Shown one piece after another: positions 25,811 to 34,822 of a stretch of 64,000 nt of DNA (positions are counted from its first letter, which is position 1; every line of letters starts with the position of its first letter). The stretch comes from Chitinophaga silvatica (GTDB lineage: Bacteria > Bacteroidota > Bacteroidia > Chitinophagales > Chitinophagaceae), in contig NZ_QPMM01000007.1 in NCBI RefSeq assembly GCF_003419895.1, positions 248,001 to 312,000 of the forward strand, given 5' to 3'. A program made the translations under genes and the position numbers. The notes under the pieces are model-generated. The model was not told the origin of the DNA and made no database searches. It was given only the letters and a program-made list of their open reading frames with translations.

Positions 25811-26740
25811 ATGAAAAAGACCCTTTTCAAAACCTCAATAGCCGCAATCCTTTGTATTGTTGTAGCTGCTTCATGTTCCAAACAAAATGATTTGGTGCCG
25901 GTTCAATCCCAGCCGGCGGAAACATTGAAAGCAAACCAAAAATCCTTATTGTCGACAACCTATACCATCACTTTTGAGGGTTTAAGTCGCAGCTATATGG
26001 CTGATACTAATTCTTATGGTGGTAATACCTATGCTGCCTGGGGTGGTACCCAGATTGCTCCCTATACGCACTCTCCGAGTAATCTTAGATTTGCCATCAA
26101 AGGAGCAGGTGGCACTTCCAGAGTTAATTTTTGGGATGGTGGATTTGTAATTTCCGATTGGAACTATAAAGCAAACACCCCGCCAGATACCAGTGATTGG
26201 TGGTATTCCTACCTCAATCAGTGTAGTGTTTATTCTGGCACAAGTGGCGCCAAAAATGGCGGCTACAATGGTAGCAGCAATTTTGCTGTAATGTTTGGCT
26301 ATGTAGATTCCTACAATTCTAGTTATGCTACCCGTCCTACAATGAATTTCACGAGTGGTAGCGGAACAGTGGAAGGAATGTATGTATGTCTTTCCTCTTA
26401 TACGTATGGCGTAATTATGAATGGAAACAAATTTGGTTCAGTAGGTGTGGCAACTCCACTTAAAGATGTAGCAGGAGGAGCCGGGTATTTCAAATTGCTG
26501 GCTTATGGATATAATGGAAGTACACCTACTAATAGTGGTACTCCTGTTGAAATATTTCTGGCAAAATACAATAACCATTTACCTGTTGTAAGCCCGGTTA
26601 CTACATGGACTTATTTCGATCTTTCGGATTTAGGTACTGTTACGCGGGTTGAATTCAACCTGGTAGGCAACGATTCTGGTACCTATGGATTAAATACCCC
26701 GGCCTATGTGTGTATAGATAATGTTAAGGTGACGTTGTAG
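25811..26740 (+). CDS. DUF4465 lipoprotein of the cobalamin locus
   Basis: This 309-residue lipoprotein has lipobox VAASC at Cys22. The body fits DUF4465: FWDGGFVISDWNYK near 110, SNFAVMFGYVDSY, TVEGMYVCLSSYTYGVIMNG, GYFKLLAYGYNGSTPT, VEIFLAKYN, TWTYFDLSDLGTVTRVEFNL and a final AYVCIDNVKV strand. That is a beta-sandwich with a closing D-N-V strand. DUF4465 proteins recur in Bacteroidota cobalamin gene clusters, and some surface lipoproteins of such clusters bind cobalamin directly. It sits between the two related Ig/PKD proteins in the same transcript. Confidence 0.85.
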   Translation: MKKTLFKTSIAAILCIVVAASCSKQNDLVPVQSQPAETLKANQKSLLSTTYTITFEGLSRSYMADTNSYGGNTYAAWGGTQIAPYTHSPSNLRFAIKGAGGTSRVNFWDGGFVISDWNYKANTPPDTSDWWYSYLNQCSVYSGTSGAKNGGYNGSSNFAVMFGYVDSYNSSYATRPTMNFTSGSGTVEGMYVCLSSYTYGVIMNGNKFGSVGVATPLKDVAGGAGYFKLLAYGYNGSTPTNSGTPVEIFLAKYNNHLPVVSPVTTWTYFDLSDLGTVTRVEFNLVGNDSGTYGLNTPAYVCIDNVKVTL

Positions 26741-26795
26741 TAGTGTAAATCATATTTAGTGCCCGGCTTTCTTAATTTATAAATTTATTTGACAA

Positions 26796-28307
26796 ATGAA
26801 TAATCAATTTAAATTTCTTACATACTTATCCTGCATCCTGATTTTAATCAGCAGTTGTAAAAAAGAGGTGGAAACTCCTGATACCCCACCGGTTATCACC
26901 GGACTTGAAGCAGATTATTATGTAGTGGTAAAAGAAGCCTTGTTGCTTAAACCTGTCATTGAGAATGTAGCAGATTCCATTGTATGGGTTGTTAACGGTC
27001 AAAGAGTTGCCAATGCATTGCAATATAATTTTCAGGCCCCTGCAGCTCCGGGAACATTTAGCCTGATAGTTATGGTCTACAATCGTGGAAACATCTCTCA
27101 AAAAGTAATTCAAATTACAACCGGACAATATTTAAACTGGGAAACAACTACCAACACGATCCTACCCCTGGAGGCATCTCAGAAATTTACGAATAAGACT
27201 GATGTAAAATGGGAAATCCTCTCAGCACCCTCAGATCTCTACAGATTGTCTGCTAATAATGCAACAGCACAATTTACTTCTGTATCCAGAGGTACTTACA
27301 AGTTGAAAGTTTCCTCTGCAGATTTAGTTGATACATTACTTATCACGGTACGACAAACAGCTAAACCACAATCTCCATTTATCTACAAAGTATTTGATTA
27401 CCTGCCTGCACCTGGCCAGTTTGTAAATGAGCTGCCGAAATACAATGCCGGAGATACTTATGAAACGATGCTTACCAAAGTAGGTAAAGAGCTGATAGGC
27501 GAAGATGCTAACCTGATTACCTTAGGTGGCTGGGGCGGTTATGTAGTAATAGGATTTGATCATACCATTGTAAACGTTGCGGGCAGACGTGATTTCAGGA
27601 TTTATGGAAATGCTTTTGGTGCCAATGCCAACCCGCGCCCTAATGCCCCGTTTGGTGGAAGCTGTGAACCAGGAATTGTATTGGTTGCATATGATAAAAA
27701 TAAAAACGGGAAACCAGATGATGATGAATGGTACGAGATTAAAGGAAGTGGAAATTTTTCAGCTGAAAATGAACTCTGGTATAGTTCTGCTGTAAATAGC
27801 AAAAATGATACCCGTACGATTCGTAATTACGAAATGACCTACCACCGTCCAACTGTTGAAACTCCAGGTACTCCTGATGGGTTTATCAGTATCAACAATT
27901 ATATCCAGTGGTCAAATAATCAGGGCCAGCGAGGATATAAAATCAAGAATACATACCATGCACAGAGCTATTATCCTTTATGGGTAAAGGATGAGAAAAT
28001 AACCTTCAAAGGTATTCGTATGGCACAAAATGGAATAGAAGAGAGCGGACAGGGAAGCTATTTTGTGCTGTATGCCTATAAATATGGGTATGTCGACAAT
28101 TACCCTAATCCTCACGATAATTCAGGTATCGATATCGACTGGGCCATTGATAAAAATGGTAACAAAGTGAATCTGCCGGGTATCGACTTTGTAAAAATAT
28201 ATACCGGAGTTGATCAGGAAAATGGCTGGCTCGGAGAAAACTCCACTGAAGTAGGAAAAGGAGAGGATCTGCATATGTTGGGTAGCAACATCGCTACTGT
28301 AAATTAA
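26796..28307 (+). CDS. Ig/PKD-type surface lipoprotein of the cobalamin locus (copy 2)
   Basis: This 503-residue lipoprotein has lipobox LISSC at Cys21. It is a diverged paralogue of the protein at 24296. After Ig/PKD-like domains (IVWVVNGQRVANALQYNFQA, PGTFSLIVMVYNRG), the C-terminal domain repeats the copy 1 landmarks: YLPAPGQFVNE, GGWGGYVVIGFDHTIVN, AYDKNKNGKPDDDEWYEIKG and LPGIDFVKIY near the end (copy 1 has LPGIDFVKVV). The shared Asp/Asn loop is again calcium-site-like. Two copies in one riboswitch-controlled operon suggest different corrinoid preferences or a hetero-complex at the surface. Confidence 0.82.
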   Translation: MNNQFKFLTYLSCILILISSCKKEVETPDTPPVITGLEADYYVVVKEALLLKPVIENVADSIVWVVNGQRVANALQYNFQAPAAPGTFSLIVMVYNRGNISQKVIQITTGQYLNWETTTNTILPLEASQKFTNKTDVKWEILSAPSDLYRLSANNATAQFTSVSRGTYKLKVSSADLVDTLLITVRQTAKPQSPFIYKVFDYLPAPGQFVNELPKYNAGDTYETMLTKVGKELIGEDANLITLGGWGGYVVIGFDHTIVNVAGRRDFRIYGNAFGANANPRPNAPFGGSCEPGIVLVAYDKNKNGKPDDDEWYEIKGSGNFSAENELWYSSAVNSKNDTRTIRNYEMTYHRPTVETPGTPDGFISINNYIQWSNNQGQRGYKIKNTYHAQSYYPLWVKDEKITFKGIRMAQNGIEESGQGSYFVLYAYKYGYVDNYPNPHDNSGIDIDWAIDKNGNKVNLPGIDFVKIYTGVDQENGWLGENSTEVGKGEDLHMLGSNIATVN

Positions 28308-28402
28308 TAATGGAAACGGAAACCAGTACTCTTCTGTATTACCAGATGAAATTAGCAACAGAAAATACAGTTAAGGGAATAGTCAATTAGTCTTAGAGTT
28401 AT

Positions 28403-29752
28403 ATGAAAAAAAGTGTTTTATTATTAGGGGCGGGAATCGCCATCGTAGCAGCATCCTGTTCGAAAAATGATACCATTGAGTCTTTACCTGCGCCGGAGGT
28501 AACAATTGAGAACATGCTTTCTCAAAATAGTGTAGCACAGGAAGATACCTTAATCTTTAAAGTGAAAGCTTCACAAGGAAGTACTTTTTCATGGGCAGTT
28601 GATGGAAAAGATGCAGGAATCGCAGATTCCATTTTTAAGTTTTATTCTGATGCTTTAGGTAGTCATACTATTACTGTAAGTGCATCCAGGAATGAGAGAA
28701 AAACATCTGCTCAGACAAATGTTACAGTATATGGTAAATACAAGTATGGAACATTTATTCTGAATGAAGGAAACATGACTTCAGATAATGGATCATTGAT
28801 TTTTATCAGCCCTAATGGTGCAATTACTGAAGATGCCTATTTTAAAGTAAATGGTACAAAACTGGGTAATGTGACTCAGGATTTATTTATTCGTCAGAAC
28901 AAGATGTACATTATTTCCCAGAATGGAAATAAGAATGCAGAAGGAACTGCTTTTGCGAATGATGGACTACTAGTAGTAGCGAATGCTGAAACACTTAAAA
29001 AAGAGGCTTCGTATAACAGTGAGTTAGCCACACTTAGCTGGCCAACTCATATAGCCGTACTAAACGATGAAAATTTAATCATTCGTGATAATGCGGGGTT
29101 ATACAGGTTTAACTCTAATACCAAAGAGCTTACCTATATCAAGGGTTCCAGATCAGCTGCAAAGCTAACCATGGCTGTTTCAAATAATAAAATCTTTGCT
29201 GCCGCAGGTTCAAAGGTATATGTAATAGAGCAGAACAAGGATTCAATTACCTATGCACTGGATATGAAAGCAAATGTTAGTGGTGTAGTAAAAGCCAGCG
29301 ATGGAAATATCTGGATTTCTACTGTAGGTTCACCTGCTAAAATTTCGAAAATCAATTTCAGGGATTATTCTTTAATTAAAGCCAATGACATCACTACTGG
29401 TAGCGTGAGCGCTGGTTCTGGTGCTACTCCAGGAATTACTGCAAAAGGTGATACTCTTTATTTCAGTGGAGCCGGTACTAAAATATACCGTCATATTTTC
29501 AGTATGGGAACAACCGAATTTATGGTAGATGCCAAAACAATGGTTGAAAATGCCGGTATCGTCTACAATAATATAGCAGTACACCCGATTACTGGAGAAG
29601 TTTATATGAACACTCTTAAAGGATTTGGTCTGAATTACCTGGTTAATAACATTAGTATCTTTAATTTTAGTAATGGAGTTGCCTTAAGTGCAAACTATCA
29701 AAACAGTACTAAGTTTCCTGCAGGTATTTTCTTTACCTATTCTTTTAATTAA
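28403..29752 (+). CDS. DUF5074-type beta-propeller lipoprotein with N-terminal PKD-like domain (second BtuG-like)
   Basis: This 449-residue lipoprotein has lipobox VAASC at Cys19. A PKD/Ig-like domain covers about 30-110 (FSWAVDGKDAGIADSIFKFY), followed by a DUF5074-like propeller that opens KYGTFILNEGNMTSDNGSLI, the same L-N-E-G-N signature as the first propeller at 23105. Later blades include LFIRQNKMYIISQNGNK, WPTHIAVLNDENLIIRD, KASDGNIWISTVG and IAVHPITGEVYMNTLKG. It is the last gene of the cobalamin operon and is followed by a strong terminator. It could be a second cobalamin-binding lid with an added stalk. Confidence 0.82.
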   Translation: MKKSVLLLGAGIAIVAASCSKNDTIESLPAPEVTIENMLSQNSVAQEDTLIFKVKASQGSTFSWAVDGKDAGIADSIFKFYSDALGSHTITVSASRNERKTSAQTNVTVYGKYKYGTFILNEGNMTSDNGSLIFISPNGAITEDAYFKVNGTKLGNVTQDLFIRQNKMYIISQNGNKNAEGTAFANDGLLVVANAETLKKEASYNSELATLSWPTHIAVLNDENLIIRDNAGLYRFNSNTKELTYIKGSRSAAKLTMAVSNNKIFAAAGSKVYVIEQNKDSITYALDMKANVSGVVKASDGNIWISTVGSPAKISKINFRDYSLIKANDITTGSVSAGSGATPGITAKGDTLYFSGAGTKIYRHIFSMGTTEFMVDAKTMVENAGIVYNNIAVHPITGEVYMNTLKGFGLNYLVNNISIFNFSNGVALSANYQNSTKFPAGIFFTYSFN

Positions 29753-29782
29753 ATAAATTAAATATAATAAATCCATATCCTG

Positions 29783-29816
29783 GAGGTTGTCTCAATAATG
29801 AGGCAACCTCTTTTTT
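29783..29816 (+). terminator. Intrinsic terminator of the cobalamin operon
   Basis: GAGGTTGTCTCA (29783-29794) pairs with TGAGGCAACCTC (29799-29810) with one G-U pair, a 4-nt loop and a run of six T at 29811-29816. It lies 30 bp after the last gene of the operon. Confidence 0.92.
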
Positions 29817-30018
29817 ATTTCCTGTATTTTTAATATTGAAGAAAATCCCCCAATAGTTCGGATTTGACCAGGCACGTCTTTATATGATTTAATACTCTGC
29901 CTTTTCATTTGGTATAATTCTTTCTTCTTTTGTATGCTCCAATGGGCCCCATGAATAAATATAAACTATCTACCAGGGTGAAGGTGGTAGTGAATACAAA
30001 CCCTTAAAACAATTAAAG

Positions 30019-31458
30019 ATGAAAGACTCCAAATTCAGAAAGGGCGATGCCCAAACAGCAGTTTACAGTTCTGATGAGATGTTGAGACCCTCACCAGTAG
30101 ATAGGATTCCAGATGGGCCAACTACTCCACAAATTGCATATCAGATGGTTAAAGATGAAACATATGCACAAACAGAACCTCGCCTAAACCTGGCAACATT
30201 TGTAACTACCTATATGGATGAATATGCCACTAAATTAATGAATGAGGCAATAAATATCAACTACATCGATGAAACTGAGTATCCGCGTATTGCTGTAATG
30301 AATGCCAAATGCATTAATATCATTGCGAATTTGTGGAATACACCCGAGCAAGCTAAGTATAAATGTGGAGCATTAGCAATCGGTTCATCAGAAGCATGTA
30401 TGTTAGGTGGTGTTGCCGCTTGGCTTCGTTGGAAGAAACGCCGGCAGGAACAGAATAAACCTACAGACAAACCCAACTTTGTTATTTCTGCAGGATTCCA
30501 GGTAGTGTGGGAAAAATTTGCACAACTCTGGCAAATTGAAATGAGACAGGTTCCGCTAACTATCGATAAAACAACGCTGGATCCGGAAGAAGCATTAAAA
30601 ATGTGTGACGAAAATACTATCTGTATTGTTCCAATTCAAGGTGTTACCTGGACCGGATTAAATGATGATGTACAAGAACTGGATAAAGCACTGGATGATT
30701 TTAATAAACATAGTGGACTCGAAATACCCATTCATGTAGACGCTGCCTCTGGTGGATTTATTTTACCTTTTATTCAACCAGATTTGAAATGGGACTTCCG
30801 CCTGAAGTGGGTACTTTCTATCAGCACATCAGGCCATAAATTTGGGTTGGTGTATCCCGGACTCGGATGGATAGTCTGGAAAGATGCTAAATATCTGCCT
30901 AAAGAGATGAATTTCAGTGTTAACTATCTGGGAGCAGATATTACACAAGTGGGCTTGAACTTTTCCCGGCCTGCAGCACAAATCCTGGGGCAATATTATC
31001 AATTTATCCGTCTTGGATTCGAAGGTTACAGAGAAATTCAAAAAAATAGTATGCAGATCACTCAATATTTGCACGATCAGATAGCAAAGATGAAACCTTT
31101 CATCAATTATAGTGAGGATGTCGTAAATCCTTTATTCATATGGTATATGAAACCTGCTTATAATAAAACGGCAAAATGGACATTATATGATCTGCAGGAT
31201 AAATTAAAACAAAACGGATGGATGGTTCCTGCCTATACGCTTCCGGAAAATATAGAAAGTTATGTAGTAATGCGTATTGTGGTAAGACAGGGTTTCAGCC
31301 GGGATATGGCCGATATGTTACTTAATGATATGAAAAGCGCCATTGCAGACCTGGAAAAGCTTACTTATCCTACTCCTACAAGGGTTGCAATGGAAAAAAA
31401 GACACCGGTAGATTCACACGTATTTGATCATACTGGCTCCCGCAAAAAGAAAAAATAG
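30019..31458 (+). CDS. gadB: Glutamate decarboxylase
   Basis: This 479-residue cytoplasmic PLP enzyme converts glutamate to GABA and CO2, consuming a proton. Key residues are in place: PLP lysine Lys274 in STSGHKFGLV, Asp241 in HVDAASGG, and GSSEACMLGG near 122-131 for phosphate and substrate binding. The length and N-terminal DIA-type segment match class II Gad proteins. A GadC-like antiporter and a glutaminase lie in the same cluster, as in other acid-resistance loci. A hairpin follows 8 bp after its stop, before the glutaminase gene. Confidence 0.96.
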   Translation: MKDSKFRKGDAQTAVYSSDEMLRPSPVDRIPDGPTTPQIAYQMVKDETYAQTEPRLNLATFVTTYMDEYATKLMNEAININYIDETEYPRIAVMNAKCINIIANLWNTPEQAKYKCGALAIGSSEACMLGGVAAWLRWKKRRQEQNKPTDKPNFVISAGFQVVWEKFAQLWQIEMRQVPLTIDKTTLDPEEALKMCDENTICIVPIQGVTWTGLNDDVQELDKALDDFNKHSGLEIPIHVDAASGGFILPFIQPDLKWDFRLKWVLSISTSGHKFGLVYPGLGWIVWKDAKYLPKEMNFSVNYLGADITQVGLNFSRPAAQILGQYYQFIRLGFEGYREIQKNSMQITQYLHDQIAKMKPFINYSEDVVNPLFIWYMKPAYNKTAKWTLYDLQDKLKQNGWMVPAYTLPENIESYVVMRIVVRQGFSRDMADMLLNDMKSAIADLEKLTYPTPTRVAMEKKTPVDSHVFDHTGSRKKKK

Positions 31459-31466
31459 AAGTCTGT

Positions 31467-31508
31467 CACAACAGCATACCTTATCGTATGCTGTTGTGAA
31501 TTATTTTT
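31467..31508 (+). terminator. Hairpin between gadB and glsA (terminator or attenuator)
   Basis: CACAACAGCATAC (31467-31479) and GTATGCTGTTGTG (31486-31498) form a perfect 13-bp stem with a 6-nt loop, followed by AATTATTTTT. It begins 8 bp after the gadB stop and 27 bp before the glutaminase start, so it may separate or attenuate expression within the cluster. Confidence 0.75.
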
Positions 31509-31534
31509 CTGCTATCATCGGAAATTCATCCAAC

Positions 31535-32500
31535 ATGAATAAAACAATTACTATAGACCAGATCAAAGCTGCAGCAGAGGAGGCATACCAGTTGTACAGG
31601 AATAATACAGCTGGGAAGAATGCAGATTACATTCCGTATTTGGCGAACATAGATAAAAATCTGTTTGGAATCAGCATTTGTTTACTCGATGGAAGAACAA
31701 TAGAATTTGGGGATACACAATATAAATTCGGAATAGAATCGGTTTCCAAAGTACATACAGCTATTCTTGTAATCCGCCAATCGGGAACAGATGAGCTGCT
31801 GAATAAAATTGGGGCTGATGCTACCGGATTACCGTTTAACTCAATTTTTGCGATACTCCTTGAAAAGGACCACCCATCCACTCCACTGGTTAACGCTGGT
31901 GCTATTACTGCATGCAGTATGATTCAGCCTGTTGGGGATGCAGATAAGAAGTGGGAAGCTATTGTTTCAAATATTACAGAACTCTGTGGCAGTGCTCCAC
32001 AACTGATAGACGAACTATATCAATCAGAATCTGCTACTAACTTTAATAACCGTTCCATTTCATGGTTATTGAAAAATTATAACCGGATGTATGACGACCC
32101 TGATAAATCCCTGGATCTGTATACCCGCCAGTGTTCACTGGGAATAACAGCTCAACAACTAGCTATATGTGGTGCCACGATTGCGAATAAAGGATTAAAT
32201 CCGGTATCGAAACTACAGGTTTTTGATGCAGGAGCATCCTCTAAAATTACTTCCCTGATAGCAACGGTAGGGTTCTATGAACATACCGGCGATTGGCTTT
32301 ATACTTCCGGTATTCCGGCAAAAACCGGAGTAGGAGGTGGAGTTATGGGTACGCTTCCGGGATTGTTTGGTATTGCTGCTTTTGCTCCTCCAATTGATGA
32401 TGCGGGTAACTCTGTGAAAGCACAGTTAGCCATAAAATATATTATGAACAAGCTGGAACTCTCAGTTTTTAGTGGGGATAAGGTAACTATTACTGGATAA
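31535..32500 (+). CDS. glsA: Glutaminase A
   Basis: This 321-residue serine-dependent glutaminase hydrolyses glutamine to glutamate and ammonia. ATG 31535 is chosen because the family begins close to this point (ITIDQIKAAAEEAY), and an in-frame upstream start would run through the terminator hairpin and the gadB end. The catalytic SxxK is Ser69-Lys72 in FGIESVSKVHT. Other family motifs are PLVNAGAITACSM, YTRQCSLGITAQQLA and KTGVGGGVMGTLPG. The length is normal. Ammonia release and glutamate supply fit the acid-resistance role of the cluster. The gene converges on the ion-channel gene with only a 3-bp gap. Confidence 0.95.
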   Translation: MNKTITIDQIKAAAEEAYQLYRNNTAGKNADYIPYLANIDKNLFGISICLLDGRTIEFGDTQYKFGIESVSKVHTAILVIRQSGTDELLNKIGADATGLPFNSIFAILLEKDHPSTPLVNAGAITACSMIQPVGDADKKWEAIVSNITELCGSAPQLIDELYQSESATNFNNRSISWLLKNYNRMYDDPDKSLDLYTRQCSLGITAQQLAICGATIANKGLNPVSKLQVFDAGASSKITSLIATVGFYEHTGDWLYTSGIPAKTGVGGGVMGTLPGLFGIAAFAPPIDDAGNSVKAQLAIKYIMNKLELSVFSGDKVTITG

Positions 32501-32503
32501 AAC

Positions 32504-33214
32504 CTAATCCAGGTCTGTTGTATTGTGTTTATCCTTATTGGCATTTTTCATGATGTTGCTGAGGAATACTGTAAAGATGGGAAACATCAGCAAACCCAGC
32601 GCTGATAGAAGTACAGACAACACTTTTCCGGTTGTAGTAGTAGCAATAATATTTGACCCAACTGTGGTGACATTCATACATGCCCACCATAATGCATCCC
32701 CAAAATTAGTCAGTAGTGGATTGGTATTTTGTTCTAAAACAAAGAATATAAGACTGGAAAAATATACGGTTGCAACTAAAAGGATAATATAAGAAGTAAA
32801 AAGACTAGTTATCGTATTATTTGATATCCAGTTTACTATTAAGGCAAGGGCATAAGCCCCACGGATCAATGGTATAAAACGTATCAGATAAGTGATCTCC
32901 GGATTAAAGCTAATGTGGTAATGGTAAAAAATATAATTATAAGGAATGGATATGATCAGGAAGATTAGATGGGTCTGTAGATAACGCCATTTATTATTGG
33001 TCAGGATTAATTTAAGTACGAATACAAGAATAAAAAGCAGGCATACCCATAGCTGTATTCGTAGATATACACCTCTAATAATAATAGAATGGTTTTTAAA
33101 AGCATCTATGGAAATACTAATAACCAATATTATGGATAAAAGCAGAACAAGGATATTTAATGCTTCATATATTCCCTGATGCTTATTAGCAGGAGCAGCA
33201 GTTGCTGTTTTCAT
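32504..33214 (-). CDS. Six-helix voltage-gated-like ion channel with atypical TTVGSN filter
   Basis: This is a 236-residue inner-membrane channel with helices near 16-35, 49-72, 79-99, 107-130 (short S4-like RFIPLIRG with few charges), 137-160 and 196-221. A pore loop spans FGDALWWACMNVTTVGSN at 171-188. K+ channels normally have TVGYG in the filter, while here it is TVGSN. It has no ligand-binding or TrkA-N domain and only a short basic C-terminus. It lies between glutaminase and the GadC-like antiporter, in the opposite orientation, and similar channels occur in Bacteroidota gad clusters. Charge balance during acid stress is a plausible role; the ion is not determined. Confidence 0.82.
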   Translation of the reverse strand: MKTATAAPANKHQGIYEALNILVLLLSIILVISISIDAFKNHSIIIRGVYLRIQLWVCLLFILVFVLKLILTNNKWRYLQTHLIFLIISIPYNYIFYHYHISFNPEITYLIRFIPLIRGAYALALIVNWISNNTITSLFTSYIILLVATVYFSSLIFFVLEQNTNPLLTNFGDALWWACMNVTTVGSNIIATTTTGKVLSVLLSALGLLMFPIFTVFLSNIMKNANKDKHNTTDLD

Positions 33215-33311
33215 TCAATTTATTTTAACCTTATTTATAATAAGCGATTAGGGTATGAATTTGTTAACTATTTGTCTGAATAATTGGCAATAATTTTTAA
33301 ATCCATAAATT

Positions 33312-34781
33312 ATGGCAAACACTAGTACTGTGAAATTGGGAGTGTTTACACTTGCTATTATGAACGTAACGGCAGTGGTCTCACTCAGAGGGCTTCCTGC
33401 AGAGGCTGAATACGGAATGAGTTCTGCCTTTTATTATTTGTTTGCAGCATTGGTATTTCTGATTCCTACTGCGCTGGTAGCTGCCGAGCTGGCGGCTTTA
33501 TTTCAGGATAAGCAAGGAGGGGTATTCAGATGGGTAGGAGAGGCATTCGGAAAACGACTAGGCTTCCTTGCCATTTGGCTGCAATGGATAGAAAGTACTA
33601 TTTGGTATCCAACAGTATTAACGTTTGGAGCGGTAGCCATTGCATTTATTGGAATGGATCATACAAATGATATGGCGCTTGCATCAAATAAATTTTACAC
33701 ACTCGCCGTAGTTTTAGTCATTTATTGGCTGGCCACATTTATTTCATTAAAAGGGCTGGGATGGGTAGGTAAGATAGCCAAAATAGGAGGGTTGGTTGGT
33801 ACTATAATCCCTGCTGCACTTCTTATTATATTGGCTATTGCATATTTACTAACTGGCGGTGAATCACAGATGGACTTCCATAGCAACTTTCTTCCCGATT
33901 TCTCTAAATTCAGTAATCTGGTGCTCGCTTCCGGAATTTTTCTTTTTTATGCAGGGATGGAAATGAGTGGTATCCACGTAAAAGACATGAATAATCCATC
34001 TAAGAATTATCCTAAAGCGATCTTTATAGGCTCTGCTATTACTGTGCTCATTTTTGTGCTGGGAACTTATTCATTGGGGATTATTATTCCAAGGCAGGAT
34101 ATTAATCTTACCCAAAGTTTATTGGAAGGATTTGATAATTATTTTAACTACCTCCGCATGTCATGGTTCTCGCCCATTATTGCTATTGCATTGGCTTTCG
34201 GGGTGTTGGCAGGAGTATTGACATGGGTAGCCGGTCCTTCTAAAGGTATTTTTGTGGTAGGAAAAGCAGGTTATCTACCTCCCTTTTTCCAAAAAACAAA
34301 TAAAATAGGAGTTCAGAAAAATATTCTGATCCTACAGGGGTTAGCTGTTACATTACTAAGTTTGCTCTTCGTTGTAATGCCATCTGTACAAAGCTTTTAT
34401 CAGATATTATCACAGCTTACCGTACTGCTTTATCTGATTATGTATTTGTTGATGTTTGCAGCAGGAATTGCCCTGAGATATAAGATGAAAAATACTGTAC
34501 GTCCATTCCGGATTGGAAAAACCGGAAATGGCCTTATCTGGGTAATAGCTGGTTTGGGCTTTTGCGGATCATTACTCGCATTTGTACTAAGTTTCATTCC
34601 TCCCAGCCAGATTAAAACCGGTAATAATACTGTCTGGTTCCTGGTGCTGATTCTGGGATGTATTGTGGTTGTTGCCGCTCCTTTTATCATCTTCGCTGTT
34701 AAGAAGCCATCCTGGACAGATAAAAACTCTGAGTTTGAACCATTTCACTGGGAACAAACCAAATCCACAGAAGGTAAATAA
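33312..34781 (+). CDS. gadC: Glutamate/GABA antiporter (GadC-like, APC family)
   Basis: This 489-residue inner-membrane transporter has about 12 helices. The N-terminal helix 1 (FTLAIMNVTAVVSLRGLPAE) and the WLQWIESTIWYPTVLTFGA and LFYAGMEMSGIHVKDMNNP segments match the GadC/YjeM group of amino-acid antiporters. It exchanges external glutamate for internal GABA and so exports the decarboxylation product. The C-terminal tail after the last helix is about 30 residues (KKPSWTDKNSEFEPFHWEQT) and could serve as a pH-dependent plug, as known for E. coli GadC. It is transcribed separately from gadB-glsA, divergently from the channel. Confidence 0.92.
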   Translation: MANTSTVKLGVFTLAIMNVTAVVSLRGLPAEAEYGMSSAFYYLFAALVFLIPTALVAAELAALFQDKQGGVFRWVGEAFGKRLGFLAIWLQWIESTIWYPTVLTFGAVAIAFIGMDHTNDMALASNKFYTLAVVLVIYWLATFISLKGLGWVGKIAKIGGLVGTIIPAALLIILAIAYLLTGGESQMDFHSNFLPDFSKFSNLVLASGIFLFYAGMEMSGIHVKDMNNPSKNYPKAIFIGSAITVLIFVLGTYSLGIIIPRQDINLTQSLLEGFDNYFNYLRMSWFSPIIAIALAFGVLAGVLTWVAGPSKGIFVVGKAGYLPPFFQKTNKIGVQKNILILQGLAVTLLSLLFVVMPSVQSFYQILSQLTVLLYLIMYLLMFAAGIALRYKMKNTVRPFRIGKTGNGLIWVIAGLGFCGSLLAFVLSFIPPSQIKTGNNTVWFLVLILGCIVVVAAPFIIFAVKKPSWTDKNSEFEPFHWEQTKSTEGK

Positions 34782-34790
34782 TATGACTTT

Positions 34791-34822
34791 TATCCCCTGA
34801 CCCCATAAAAAGGTCGGGGGTA
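34791..34822 (+). repeat. Strong hairpin after gadC without a T tract
   Basis: TATCCCCTGACC (34791-34802) pairs with GGTCGGGGGTA (34812-34822), with two G-U or edge mismatches and a 9-nt loop. No T run follows on either strand, so it is not a standard terminator. It may protect the mRNA 3' end or act with a factor. Confidence 0.6.

Noticed and set aside
31424..31534. N-terminal extension of the glutaminase
   Set aside because: It overlaps the end of gadB and the hairpin at 31467; the glutaminase family starts near ATG 31535.
34791..34822. Terminator after gadC
   Set aside because: The hairpin is strong but has no T tract on either strand, so it was listed as a hairpin and not as an intrinsic terminator.
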